Below, one piece after another: positions 8,636 to 17,014 of a DNA stretch of 64,000 nucleotides. Position numbers and translations under genes: made by a program. The notes under the pieces were generated by a model. The model was given only the letters and a program-made list of their open reading frames with translations. It searched no databases and was not told where the DNA came from. The DNA comes from Erwinia mallotivora (GTDB taxonomy: Bacteria; Pseudomonadota; Gammaproteobacteria; Enterobacterales; Enterobacteriaceae). The DNA is taken from contig NZ_JFHN01000045.1 in assembly GCF_000590885.1 (NCBI RefSeq), positions 310,001-374,000 of the forward strand, in the 5' to 3' direction. Position 1 is the first letter of the stretch, and every line of letters begins with the position of its first letter.

Positions 8636-9982
8636 ATGGCGGATGAAGGATTCACATTATTAATTACCAGTTATGTAAAGGATCGCAGAGAGCCGCGGCT
8701 GGAGGCATTCGATAAAGAGGCCGAAAAGAAGCTGACAAATCTGACTGATGCTCAACAGATTGCGTTGGTCAGACAGGAAACGGCCAGCCAGCGGCGTGAA
8801 CTTGAGCAGCGTTACGAAATTAAAAGCTGGCTGACCGATGCGGCCAGTCGGGCCGAACAGATCAACCTGGTCACCCATGCGCTGAAATTTACCCACAGTG
8901 ATGCCAGAGGAAGCAGTCGGTTCGATGCGTCCGCCAGAGAAGACGATGCCACTTACCTTTCCACCGCCACATTGCACAAACCGGCGATTGATGCCGTAGG
9001 CAATGCGGCTGCTCTGGACGTCGCCAGATTATTGCAAACTGAATATCAGGGCGAATCGTTAATTGAAACGCTCCGTCGTGGAGACTATTCCCCACTGGCA
9101 CCGCTGGCAGAAACGGAAGGGCAGCTGATGCAGTGGGTGAATGGTTTTATGCAGGCGCTGACGGATAAGCAGCCCGGCTCACATAAGCTGGCAAAACAGC
9201 TCTATTTCCCGGTGGGCGAAAATGACTACCACCTGCTGGGGCCGCTGTTTTCCTCTTCGTTAGCACATGCGCTGCATCAGCGGATTGCCGATGCACGTTT
9301 CAGTGATAAGGCCAAAGAGATTAACGCGGCTTTCAAAGCGAAACGCTGGCATGCAGAGCCGCGTGTCAGCTACCTCAATATGGCGTCGCAAAACCCTGGC
9401 GGCTCTAAACCGCAGAACATTTCTTATCTCAACAGCGTACGCAGAGGACGCAACTGGCTGCTCTCATGTGCCCCACCTTGCTGGCAAAATCAGCCCAGGG
9501 CACCCACAAAGCACAAATCAATCTTCAATCATTACAGTGAATTCAGTCAGATGGCTCGTTCCACTATCTGGCAACTGCGCGAATTCTTACTGAGAGTGAA
9601 AGATGCACCCAATAACCGGGAAATACGCCATCGCCGACTGGCATACACCGATGAAATTATCGATATCCTCTTCAGCTATGTCGCCGGAGTAGAGAATATG
9701 GCCGTGGAGCACGGCTGGAGCGCGGGCGACGCGTGTCAGTTGAAACGTTCACAGCAGCTGTGGCTGGATGTCGGACGGGCAAAAGAGGACAGCCAGTTTC
9801 GGGCAGAACGTGAAAGCGGTGAATGGCAAAGAGAAATCGCCATTGATTTTGGCGTCTGGCTCAACCGGCAGTTAAAACATGATGAACTGAAAGTGTCAGA
9901 GGTGGAGCGACGCGAATGGTCGTCCCTGTTTAAGCAGCGGCTGGGCGAATTTGAACAGGCTGTCAGGGAGGAATCACAATGA
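8636..9982 (+). CDS. csy1: Type I-F Cascade large subunit Csy1 (Cas8f)
   Basis: Csy1 is the large subunit of the I-F surveillance complex; with Csy2 it forms the tail that reads the PAM and holds the crRNA 5' handle. The protein has 448 residues, slightly over the usual 430-440. Recognisable I-F segments include [14 protein letters not shown] text near residue 85 ([13 protein letters not shown]), [22 protein letters not shown] and a Lys/Arg-rich C-terminal half. ATG follows an AAGGAG site at ideal distance. A 91-base gap from cas3 could hold an internal promoter for the csy genes. The stop overlaps the csy2 start (ATGA). Confidence 0.95.
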   Translation: MADEGFTLLITSYVKDRREPRLEAFDKEAEKKLTNLTDAQQIALVRQETASQRRELEQRYEIKSWLTDAASRAEQINLVTHALKFTHSDARGSSRFDASAREDDATYLSTATLHKPAIDAVGNAAALDVARLLQTEYQGESLIETLRRGDYSPLAPLAETEGQLMQWVNGFMQALTDKQPGSHKLAKQLYFPVGENDYHLLGPLFSSSLAHALHQRIADARFSDKAKEINAAFKAKRWHAEPRVSYLNMASQNPGGSKPQNISYLNSVRRGRNWLLSCAPPCWQNQPRAPTKHKSIFNHYSEFSQMARSTIWQLREFLLRVKDAPNNREIRHRRLAYTDEIIDILFSYVAGVENMAVEHGWSAGDACQLKRSQQLWLDVGRAKEDSQFRAERESGEWQREIAIDFGVWLNRQLKHDELKVSEVERREWSSLFKQRLGEFEQAVREESQ

Positions 9983-10929
9983 GAACGCTGATCCTGTTAC
10001 GTCATCTTCGTGTGGAAAATGCCAATGCTGTCGCCGGGCTGACGTGGGGTTTTCCTGCCATCTCCCATTTTCTGGGGTATACCCATGCGCTTTCACGCAG
10101 GTTGCAGCAGAGTCACGGACTCTCGCTGGATAATTGTGCGGTGATCTGCCATCAGCACCAGCTACATGCGTACTCTTCCGGGCGTGATTTCTTTTTTTCT
10201 CTGACACGAAACCCGCTCACCAGAGAAGCAAAAACAGCGGCCTTTAACGAAGAAGGACGCATGCATATGACGGTTTCTTTATTAATTGAATGTCAGGGGA
10301 TGATTGCCAATGGCCGGGAAGGTGCAAAAGCGCTGGAAGCGCATCTTCAGACGCTGTGTGTCAGCCAGCGTCTGGCCGGTGGAACCATCATCAGCATGAG
10401 CCGGGCCCGCGTAATGCCCTGGCCGGTTGAGCAGAGTGCACTCCGGCGCGTGTTGTATCCTCTGTTACCCGGTTTTGCCTTAGTGGATCGTTCCGCATAT
10501 CTTGCAGAGCATTATCAGGCACTGAAGCAGGAAAATCCCCAGGTGGAAATGATCGATGCCTGGCTGGATTTTGCTGCGCTAAAAATGTCGGCTTCAGCGC
10601 CCGATCGGGAGAGTAACACCTCAGAAGAAACGTCAGCCCGGTGACGCTACGTCCCTCGTCCCCAGCCCGGCTGGCTGGTGCCCATCCAGACGGGGTGGAA
10701 GTCGGTATCGCCGCTCTTTCCTGCGGGCGAAGTGGAGAAGTCCCGCGATCCCACCCTACCTTTCTGCTTTGTTGAAGCCATTTACGGCACAGGTGAGTGG
10801 CGAAGTTTACATCGTATTACTGACCTCGAAACGCTGCTGTGGCGCTATGACTATCATGATGGCCTCTATCGCTGCTGCTCCGTATCGTCTGCTCCCGATG
10901 ACACTTACGAATTCATTGATGAAGAATAA
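9979..10929 (+). pseudogene. csy2: Type I-F Cascade subunit Csy2 (Cas5f), interrupted by an in-frame TGA
   Basis: Csy2 caps the crRNA 5' handle with Csy1. Codons 1-221 run from 9979 to 10641, then TGA (10642-10644) in the context CGG-TGA-CGC. The same frame stays open to 10929 and continues with the conserved I-F C-terminal sequence: RPQPGWLVPIQTGWK, TRDP-like SRDPTLPFCFVEAIY, and GEWRSLHRITDLETLLWRYDY. With readthrough the product would be 316 residues, the normal family length, so the stop is a point nonsense mutation and not a frameshift. A GTG at 10678 could restart an 83-residue C-terminal piece. A stop followed by C is a leaky context, so low-level full-length protein is possible. Confidence 0.93.
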
Positions 10930-10946
10930 CGCAAAGGAATAAAAGA

Positions 10947-11951
10947 ATGGCTAAATCAACGATTAAAACCGCTTCCGTGCTGGCTTTTGAACGCAAGTTA
11001 TCCAATTCGGACGCGATGATGTATGCCTGTGACTGGCAGCAACCAGAACGGTGTCAGGCGATCGAAATAAAGGAAAAGGCGGTACGTGGCACGATTTCAA
11101 ATCGTCTCAAAAATGCCTCGGCCAGCGACCCGGGAAAACTGGATGCCGAGATTCAGAAGGCTAATCTGCAACGGGTGGATGTTGCGGCCCTGCCTTTTGA
11201 CTGCGACACGCTTAAAGTCAGCTTTTCCCTGCGCGTACTGGGTAACCTTGCGCTGCCTTCTGTCTGTAACGATCAACACTATCAGGCAGAACTGGCGGGT
11301 ATCATTAACGGATATATCAGTGAGCATGGATTATCCGTGCTGGCCAGCCGCTATGCTGAAAACCTGGCGAATGCCCGTTTCCTGTGGCGCAACCGGGTTG
11401 GCGCGGATGACATCAAAGTTTGCGTCACGGGTAAAAGCCAACGTTGGGAATTTAACAGTGACCAGCTGAGCCTGCGTGAATTCAGCCAGCCTGCGGGAAA
11501 TCTGGCGGAGCTGGCACAGGAAATTGAACAGGGACTGGCGGGAGATGGTTTCACTTTTTTCAGCATTGATGCTTTTGTGCGTCTGGGAAAAGGGCAAGAG
11601 ATCTTCCCTTCTCAGGAGCTGGTGCTGGACAGCAACAGTAAAAAAAGCAAAGTGCTGTACCAGGTTGGCGGCTGTGCCGCGCTGCATTCACAGAAAGTCG
11701 GCAACGCATTGCGCACTATTGATAGCTGGTATCCGTCCGCCACCGAGCTGGAGCTGGGACCGATTGCGGTGGAGCCTTATGGTTCAGTGACCAGTCGGGG
11801 CAGGGCGTATCGCCAGCCAAAGGATAAAATGGATTTTTACACGCTGCTTGATGGTTGGGTGACCAAAGGGATCAAGCCAGAAACGGAGCAGCAGCATTAT
11901 GTAATGGCCGTTCTGATCCGCGGTGGTGTCTTTGGTGAAAAAAGTGAATAG
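10947..11951 (+). CDS. csy3: Type I-F Cascade backbone subunit Csy3 (Cas7f)
   Basis: Csy3 forms the six-fold helical backbone that covers the spacer part of the crRNA. The protein has 334 residues, the usual size. It starts [25 protein letters not shown], a hallmark of the family, and has the [10 protein letters not shown] segment near residue 145 and [11 protein letters not shown] near the end. ATG follows AAAGGA. It lies 17 bases after the csy2 reading frame, and csy4 starts 8 bases after its stop. The frame is intact, in contrast to csy2. Confidence 0.96.
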   Translation: MAKSTIKTASVLAFERKLSNSDAMMYACDWQQPERCQAIEIKEKAVRGTISNRLKNASASDPGKLDAEIQKANLQRVDVAALPFDCDTLKVSFSLRVLGNLALPSVCNDQHYQAELAGIINGYISEHGLSVLASRYAENLANARFLWRNRVGADDIKVCVTGKSQRWEFNSDQLSLREFSQPAGNLAELAQEIEQGLAGDGFTFFSIDAFVRLGKGQEIFPSQELVLDSNSKKSKVLYQVGGCAALHSQKVGNALRTIDSWYPSATELELGPIAVEPYGSVTSRGRAYRQPKDKMDFYTLLDGWVTKGIKPETEQQHYVMAVLIRGGVFGEKSE

Positions 11952-11959
11952 GGGTGGCT

Positions 11960-12514
11960 ATGGATCATTATATTGAAATCCGTATTCTTCCCGACCCTGA
12001 GTTCAGCCCGGAGATGCTGATGACAGCGCTGTTTGCCAAACTGCATCCTGTGCTGGGTAGCGTTGGGCAGGGGCGGATTGGCGTGAGCTTTCCGGCTGCA
12101 AAAAATACCCCTGGCGACAGAATACGAGTGCATGGCTGTCTGGCTGCGTTGTGCGAACTGGAAGCGGTGCCCTGGCGTAAGGGGTTGAGTGACCATATTG
12201 ATTACAGCGGTATTTTGCCGGTGCCGGCAACAACGCAATACCGTACCATCAGCCGGGTGCAGTGTAAGAGCAATGCGGAGAGGCTGCGGCGGCGCTCGGT
12301 GAAGAAAGGCTGGCTGAGCGCGGATGAGGCAAAAATGCGCATTCCCGATGCGCATGAGCAGCGTTTATCACTGCCTTTTATTCGCCTGAAAAGTCTGTCA
12401 AGTAGCCAACAGTTTCTGTTGTTTATTAAACAGGGGCCGCTGGTGGCCGAGGCCGTTCCCGGCAGGTTCAGTGCCTATGGACTGAGCGGACAGGCAACCG
12501 TCCCCTGGTTCTGA
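11960..12514 (+). CDS. csy4: Type I-F crRNA endoribonuclease Csy4 (Cas6f)
   Basis: Csy4 cuts the pre-crRNA at the base of the repeat hairpin and stays bound to its 3' end. I chose the ATG at 11960 over the upstream GTG at 11954 because it yields MDHYIEIRILPDPEF, the family N-terminus. It also places the candidate catalytic His (AKLHPVLG) at residue 29, the position known in Pseudomonas aeruginosa Csy4. The length is 184 residues, and the C-terminus ends GQATVPWF. A basic helix (CKSNAERLRRRSVKKG) is placed as expected for RNA binding in the groove of the stem. Array 2 follows after its leader. Confidence 0.96.
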   Translation: MDHYIEIRILPDPEFSPEMLMTALFAKLHPVLGSVGQGRIGVSFPAAKNTPGDRIRVHGCLAALCELEAVPWRKGLSDHIDYSGILPVPATTQYRTISRVQCKSNAERLRRRSVKKGWLSADEAKMRIPDAHEQRLSLPFIRLKSLSSSQQFLLFIKQGPLVAEAVPGRFSAYGLSGQATVPWF

Positions 12515-12643
12515 CCCTTTTTTTCACACTGTTTTTAACTTGTTGATATTTAAGGTCAGGGACGGGTAAGTGAAAAAAAGGGTTTTCAGGAGGATTATTC
12601 TTTTTTTCTTTTAAAAACGTAAGGTTATATTTAACTGCTAACA
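12515..12643 (+). promoter_or_regulatory. Leader of type I-F CRISPR array 2
   Basis: This AT-rich 129-base segment starts just after the csy4 stop with a CCC-T7 tract and contains several T-runs. It resembles the array 1 leader in length and in its opening. It sits directly next to the first repeat, whose sequence is the array consensus. Confidence 0.75.
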
Positions 12644-13872
12644 GTTCACTGCCGTACAGGCAGCTTAGAAATGGCCGAAGTGGCCGGTTACAGTGATGAC
12701 CGCGTTCACTGCCGTACAGGCAGCTTAGAAATCAGAAAATATTGGCATGAATTCTTCGCCAATGTTCACTGCCGTACAGGCAGCTTAGAAAAATACAGGA
12801 ATTGCGTAACGGGGTCTGGATGAGTTCACTGCCGTACAGGCAGCTTAGAAATCGCCGAACGGGTTCGACCGGGCCGGGATTATGTTCACTGCCGTACAGG
12901 CAGCTTAGAAACGATTCCTGTGCTCCGACAGGTGTTCAGACCCTGTTCACTGCCGTACAGGCAGCTTAGAAATGATGGATATAGAGCGCCATATTCGGGA
13001 GTTGGTTCACTGCCGTACAGGCAGCTTAGAAAAGCGTTCGTCACTGTACCGGGCCACTTCTGCCGTTCACTGCCGTACAGGCAGCTTAGAAACATACAAA
13101 CGCGACAGTGCGGTACTCAAAGCCGTTCACTGCCGTACAGGCAGCTTAGAAACAGATACCGGCGTGATGCCGGTTTGCACTGGTGTTCACTGCCGTACAG
13201 GCAGCTTAGAAATTAACGAAACCGTAGCAGGAAAAAGGGCTATAGTTCACTGCCGTACAGGCAGCTTAGAAATCCATCAGGATAAGTCACAACCATCGTT
13301 GTGAGTTCACTGCCGTACAGGCAGCTTAGAAAAGCTGACGGCCTTTGCTGAAACCCATCCCGAAGTTCACTGCCGTACAGGCAGCTTAGAAACGTCCCGG
13401 TCAACAATAAACAGCCCGGCCAGTGTTCACTGCCGTACAGGCAGCTTAGAAAACATCTTATTCCGTCTATTTTTGGCGAAACATGTTCACTGCCGTACAG
13501 GCAGCTTAGAAATTCAGCGTATCCACCACCGCCACCACCGCCGCGTTCACTGCCGTACAGGCAGCTTAGAAAGGCAACCCGAAGCAAATATTCGGTATCT
13601 TTTCGTTCACTGCCGTACAGGCAGCTTAGAAATGAACGCCTGCGGCTGAGTTGGTTATTCCTGAGTTCACTGCCGTACAGGCAGCTTAGAAACAAAATAA
13701 CATCCGGACGGTACAGCCGCGCCCGTTCACTGCCGTACAAGCAGCTTAGAAACTTTTCTCCAGCATTTTCTTGAGTTCCGTAACGTTCACTGCCGCACAG
13801 GCAGCTTAGAAATGGACAACAAACGCCAGCGTCTGAACGGCCTGGTTCACTGCCGTGCAGGCAGCTTAGAAA
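12644..13872 (+). CRISPR. Type I-F CRISPR array 2 (21 repeats, 20 spacers)
   Basis: Twenty-one 28-base repeats lie at 60-base steps from 12644; one spacer (12912-12944) has 33 bases, which shifts the later starts to 12945, 13005 and so on, up to 13845. The repeats are almost identical, with stem CTGCC/GGCAG and loop GTACA. The last three carry changes: AGCAG in the stem at 13725, loop GCACA at 13785, and loop GTGCA at 13845. This places the old end on the right and the leader on the left. One spacer (13513-13544) is low complexity, with CCACC/CCGCC runs. Spacer targets could not be searched here. Confidence 0.98.
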
Positions 13873-14007
13873 TATCTGCCCGAACTGGCAAAACCCGGTA
13901 AATCGCTGAACGTCAATTTCACCGTCCCCCAGCCCCTGACAAGGAAGGAAATGACTCTTCCGGCTATCCGCAAGCTGGTTGTCTGGGGCTTCCATGCCCG
14001 TCTGTAA
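13873..14007 (+). pseudogene. C-terminal ORF fragment abutting array 2
   Basis: Immediately after the last repeat an open frame of 44 codons encodes YLPELAKPGKSLNVNFTVPQ... ending KLVVWGFHARL and a TAA stop. It has no start codon of its own. Base composition and codon pattern look coding. It may be the residue of a gene cut when the array was inserted or shortened, or the remains of eroded spacers. I do not recognise the family. Confidence 0.3.
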
Positions 14008-14114
14008 TCATCCTCAGCATGACCATCAAGCCGCGCTGTCAGATAAAAATATCTTTAACGCAATAAATTATTAATCACGGGCTGAACGCGTCAGTGGGAT
14101 AAGCAAGTTAATAA

Positions 14115-14630
14115 TCACTCACAGGTAGCGTGATAACGTTTTCCGCCCGCATTGGTAAATGAGAAAGCGTGGCAGGTCTTCAGGCGTTTATTAAGGTCGG
14201 TGGATTTATAAATGTAGACCGTGACATGTTGCTTCCCGTGGAAGGGATCATAACCACCCGTATGCCACAGGCTGCTTTTCAGATAGAGATTGGTGTTGCC
14301 AACGCTGGGATCGCTCGCCCCATTGGTAATGCTTTGATCCGCTGACTGACTTAATGTCTGCTGGATGGTGGTATTTTCTCCATCGGTGGATTTGGTGTCA
14401 CGCTGTGCCTGGGTAATGGCTTTCCAGCTGCTACAGCTGTCGTTGCTACAGACATATACCGCTGCCTGCGCCTGGCTGAAGAATGCGCCAGCTCCCACAA
14501 TGGCTGCCAGAGAAAGCAGGCAGGATCTGAGTGTTTTCGCCAGCACCCCTTGTGGACAACGGTTCAATCCAACTCCCTTTATGCCGGAATCGGCCAAATC
14601 AATCGTTACTGACTGCTGAGAATCATGCAT
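14115..14630 (-). CDS. Unknown secreted protein with long N-terminal extension before the signal segment
   Basis: This 171-residue protein starts at an ATG preceded by AGAGGA at a good distance. About 34 polar residues come first, then a hydrophobic stretch (LLSLAAIVGAGAFFSQAQA) that ends in a plausible signal peptidase site before AVYVCSND. The mature part of about 115 residues has four Cys (two in VCSNDSCSS, two near the C-terminus in KTCHAF and HATCE), so two disulfides are possible. I do not recognise a domain. It sits alone at the right border of the CRISPR-Cas block on the opposite strand to cas. It may be a secreted effector or a surface protein; function unknown. Confidence 0.6.
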   Translation of the reverse strand: MHDSQQSVTIDLADSGIKGVGLNRCPQGVLAKTLRSCLLSLAAIVGAGAFFSQAQAAVYVCSNDSCSSWKAITQAQRDTKSTDGENTTIQQTLSQSADQSITNGASDPSVGNTNLYLKSSLWHTGGYDPFHGKQHVTVYIYKSTDLNKRLKTCHAFSFTNAGGKRYHATCE

Positions 14631-15207
14631 AGGTTAATTCCTCTGTAGTGTTATGGCATGGGTAAGAGTCATGATTAACTATAATCAGTTTTTATAAACA
14701 GCCATAAAAAACAGAAAAATAAAAATAAATATATGTTTTAAAAGTATTTAAATTTGGAAACCAGTTGAGGTGATAGTAATAAAAAGGTGGCACGGCTTAC
14801 AGATAAATTGATGAGAAAATTTGAATTTTACCCATGCCTGATTCGAGCTTACGGCAAGCAGATTTCAGGGTAACCCATCGCTGTGATTACCCGGTTTACG
14901 CCCGGCAGGAGGTAGCATCAATGTCGGTTGTTTGATGGCTGCTGGCCTGAGCAGGTTTATCTTTCTCCGATAAAGAGAAGATAACATCTGACCGTGCAGG
15001 ATTAACCGGTGAGAGCATGAGCATACTGCGATGAGAATTATAAATTAGTAACGGCTTACTGCTTTCGACTTCCTTCCAAAAGCCGGGGCCGTTTAGCGCT
15101 GTTTTTCCTGTGCGGTGCTGCGATAATGCTGTCCATCTTACAGAGAGCGCCAATCCCTGAAGGGAAAATACGCGCGAAACAGCGAAATGAGTTCAGAGGA
15201 CAGCAGC
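14631..15207. other. Intergenic region between the secreted-protein gene and yacL
   Basis: The left half is very AT-rich (14690-14830) and probably holds the promoter of the leftward gene. The right half has no convincing gene; an 85-codon minus-strand frame at 14896-15153 lacks support. The yacL ribosome site (AGAGGA) lies near 15195. This is the right junction of the CRISPR-Cas insertion. Confidence 0.4.
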
Positions 15208-15570
15208 ATGGAATACGAATTTTTACGTGACCTTACCGGTAAGGTGAAGGTGCGCATGTCGATGGGACATGAAGCCGTCGGGCACTGGTTTAACGAAGAA
15301 GTGGAAGATAATCTCACGCTGCTTGATGAGGTTGAAAACGCCGTAGCGGAGATAAAAGGCACTGAGCGCCAGTGGCAACGGGTGGGACGCGAATATACGC
15401 TGTGGATGGACGAGGAAGAGGTGATCATTCGTGCAAACCTGCTCAGTCTTGAGGGGGACGAAATGGAAGAAGGGATGCGCTATTACGACGAAGAAAGCCT
15501 GTGCTTTTGCGGCGTGGAAGATTTTCTTGCGGTGATTGCTGCCTGGCGCGCTTTTTTACAGGAACGCTGA
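15208..15570 (+). CDS. yacL: YacL, UPF0231 family protein
   Basis: This 120-residue conserved enterobacterial protein has no assigned function. In E. coli it directly follows acnB; here it follows the CRISPR-Cas insertion. The ATG at 15208 gives [20 protein letters not shown], matching E. coli YacL, and the segments [27 protein letters not shown] and [16 protein letters not shown] are conserved. An ATG 21 bases upstream is in frame but would add a non-family extension. The protein is strongly acidic. Confidence 0.95.
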   Translation: MEYEFLRDLTGKVKVRMSMGHEAVGHWFNEEVEDNLTLLDEVENAVAEIKGTERQWQRVGREYTLWMDEEEVIIRANLLSLEGDEMEEGMRYYDEESLCFCGVEDFLAVIAAWRAFLQER

Positions 15571-15845
15571 GGATCCTTGGCGGCGGGCCGTGGTGCAGAA
15601 CAGGCTCGAAAATCAGCAGGAAAAGCATCCCTGTGAACCGTGGCGAGCTGGCTTCACTCTTTATTGCCAACAGGTTGTTCGTCCCGGCCCGGACACAGAA
15701 ATACTGTGTAATCAGGGCCAGGTAAATTTTAGTTACTGAAGAAAAAACAGCCGCGTTAAGTCTGACTGTGTCAGAGTGACAGCAAGAAAAGTTGTGGATT
15801 TTGCCGGTGATGAATTCTGATAATCTGCGGACTTAATCTGCCACT

Positions 15846-15906
15846 AAAATTCGGTAGATTTTTCCCCTGTTTAATTGGCCCTATAAAACAGTAATTTAGT
15901 TTTAGA
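15846..15906 (+). promoter_or_regulatory. Type I-E CRISPR leader (copy 1)
   Basis: About 61 bases end in TTTTAGA directly before GTGTTCCCCGCG, the standard I-E leader-repeat junction. The segment is closely similar to 36338-36399, sharing AAAATTCGG, TAGATTTTTC and CTATAAAACA. No I-E cas genes lie next to it. Confidence 0.7.
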
Positions 15907-16042
15907 GTGTTCCCCGCGCGAGGCAGCTCAGAAAAGCGCTCCGTAAGTGACCGGTGCGTTGTTTTTGTTCACTGCCTTACAGGCAGCTTAGAAATGGCCT
16001 CAGTTGATGAAGCTCGTGTCGAAGGGGTTCACTGCCGTACAG
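15907..16042 (+). CRISPR. Remnant array starting with a chimeric I-E/I-F repeat
   Basis: The first repeat (15907-15934) is a hybrid. Its first half, GTGTTCCCCGCGCGAG, is type I-E, and its second half, AGGCAGCTCAGAAA, is type I-F. The two share AG at the joint and together are 28 bases long. A 32-base spacer (15935-15966), a nearly normal I-F repeat (15967-15994, loop CTTAC), a second 32-base spacer (15995-16026) and a truncated I-F repeat (16027-16042) follow. This shows recombination between an I-E leader end and an I-F array. Confidence 0.85.
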
Positions 16043-16405
16043 CGGGCATAAACTGAAACTATCCGCTTGATTGCCGATGACATTTGCTCCGCTACCGAAC
16101 GGCTTAACAGGTCGGTCAGCGTGTCCGCATATACGCTGGCGCGAGTCTGGACTGGCAGAAAAACTGCTGGAGGAGGCTAAAGAGGAGTCCGGAGAAGGTG
16201 CGGCAGGCTGGATGGATATATCAACGATAATGTAGTTGAAGGCTTAACCAGGGGAACCGGTGTCGGACGGGGAGGCCTGGCGATGCGTCCGGCCGCGCTT
16301 GAAACCCTGCTGCCTGACGGCGGCGGAGCAGGGCCGGTTCAGCCTGCGGCTTCACCCGTCCTGTCCCCGTTTAATTTAATCTTTCTGAAACGAAAAACGT
16401 TGTTG
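16043..16405. other. Intergenic region with degraded coding debris
   Basis: The stretch follows the truncated I-F repeat. Short open segments in different frames (for example AEKLLEEAKEESGEGAAGWMD near 16155-16220 and ALETLLPDGGGAGPVQ near 16295-16345) look like pieces of former genes, perhaps phage-derived. No intact gene is present. Confidence 0.35.
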
Positions 16406-16624
16406 TTACTTTTTGTTGTTGAACCAGTCGTAGCATTTAAAAATCCAGCTGTAGAAAGCACCAATGCCAATTAACATGAAAAACCAGGCTGTCAGTACTG
16501 TCCATTCGTAAGTACCGTTCGGGATTAAAGATGCAAGCCGACGGGAAAGAGGGAAAATTGTGCACAGCCATGCCAGATGAATTATCATCCGGCGAATTCG
16601 TGTGCCTGAGCCTGGATATTTCAT
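16406..16624 (-). CDS. Small membrane protein, probable microcin immunity protein
   Basis: This 72-residue protein lies 9 bases downstream of the microcin-like gene on the same strand. It has two hydrophobic segments (about residues 13-26 and 41-64), Arg-rich flanks (GTRIRRM, LSRRLAS) and a Lys-rich C-terminus (WFNNKK), which fits a two-span inner membrane protein. Class II microcins are usually co-transcribed with a small membrane immunity protein of this size. The function is therefore inferred from position and topology; no sequence family was recognised. It could instead be an unrelated small membrane protein. Confidence 0.65.
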   Translation of the reverse strand: MKYPGSGTRIRRMIIHLAWLCTIFPLSRRLASLIPNGTYEWTVLTAWFFMLIGIGAFYSWIFKCYDWFNNKK

Positions 16625-16633
16625 ATTAAATCC

Positions 16634-16948
16634 TTACCACGTGCACTGCGCACCATAGTTACCTGAACGGCTGCTGTTACCGCTGTTGTTGTCATTATAG
16701 GAAGGGTTTTCGCATCCGATGACTGATGACAACCCCCCGGTCACGCCAGCGACGACAACACCTGCCAGACCACCTGTTGCGCCCGTAGCCAGTGCGCCCA
16801 GCGTGCCAATTATTGCACCCAGACCGGCTCTGTTTGCACAGGAGTCTGGAGCACCACCTCTGCCACTGGAATTGCCTATTTCATGTTTATCTGCATAATT
16901 CCCAGCTCCTGATACTTTTTCCATTAATACAGTATTTATATTTTCCAT
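16634..16948 (-). CDS. Putative class II microcin precursor with double-glycine-type leader
   Basis: This 104-residue peptide starts at ATG 16948 (site AAGGGG), preferred over a TTG six bases upstream. Residues 1-14 (MENINTVLMEKVSG) resemble bacteriocin leaders that end in GG or GA and are cut by ABC transporter peptidases; here the site would be SGA-G. The mature part has a Gly/Ala-rich hydrophobic core of about 40 residues (GAIIGTLGALATGATGGLAG and onward), typical of membrane-active microcins. An Asn/Ser/Gly-rich tail ends in AQCTW. Three Cys are present (one before the core, one after it, one at the end). No export genes lie in the window, so export would need machinery encoded elsewhere. 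Confidence 0.7.
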   Translation of the reverse strand: MENINTVLMEKVSGAGNYADKHEIGNSSGRGGAPDSCANRAGLGAIIGTLGALATGATGGLAGVVVAGVTGGLSSVIGCENPSYNDNNSGNSSRSGNYGAQCTW

Positions 16949-16985
16949 AACCAACCCCTTTATAAACTATTACTGGCTCATCAGG

Positions 16986-17014
16986 ATTATAAACATCACC
17001 TTCGTTGAAATAAA
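16986..17014 (-). promoter_or_regulatory. Candidate promoter of the microcin operon
   Basis: On the minus strand, TATAAT (16986-16991) lies 17 bases from TTTATT (17009-17014). The -10 box is perfect and the -35 box weak. It is about 40 bases upstream of the microcin start in a strongly AT-rich region. Confidence 0.4.

Noticed and set aside
10642..10644. TGA in csy2 as a selenocysteine codon
   Set aside because: The flanking residues are Arg, no bacterial SECIS hairpin is apparent directly downstream, and Csy2 is not a known selenoprotein. Nonsense mutation or readthrough is simpler.
12886..13995. Long periodic frames in array 2, including a 251-codon minus-strand frame
   Set aside because: Same artefact of repeat periodicity as in array 1; no start site or domain.
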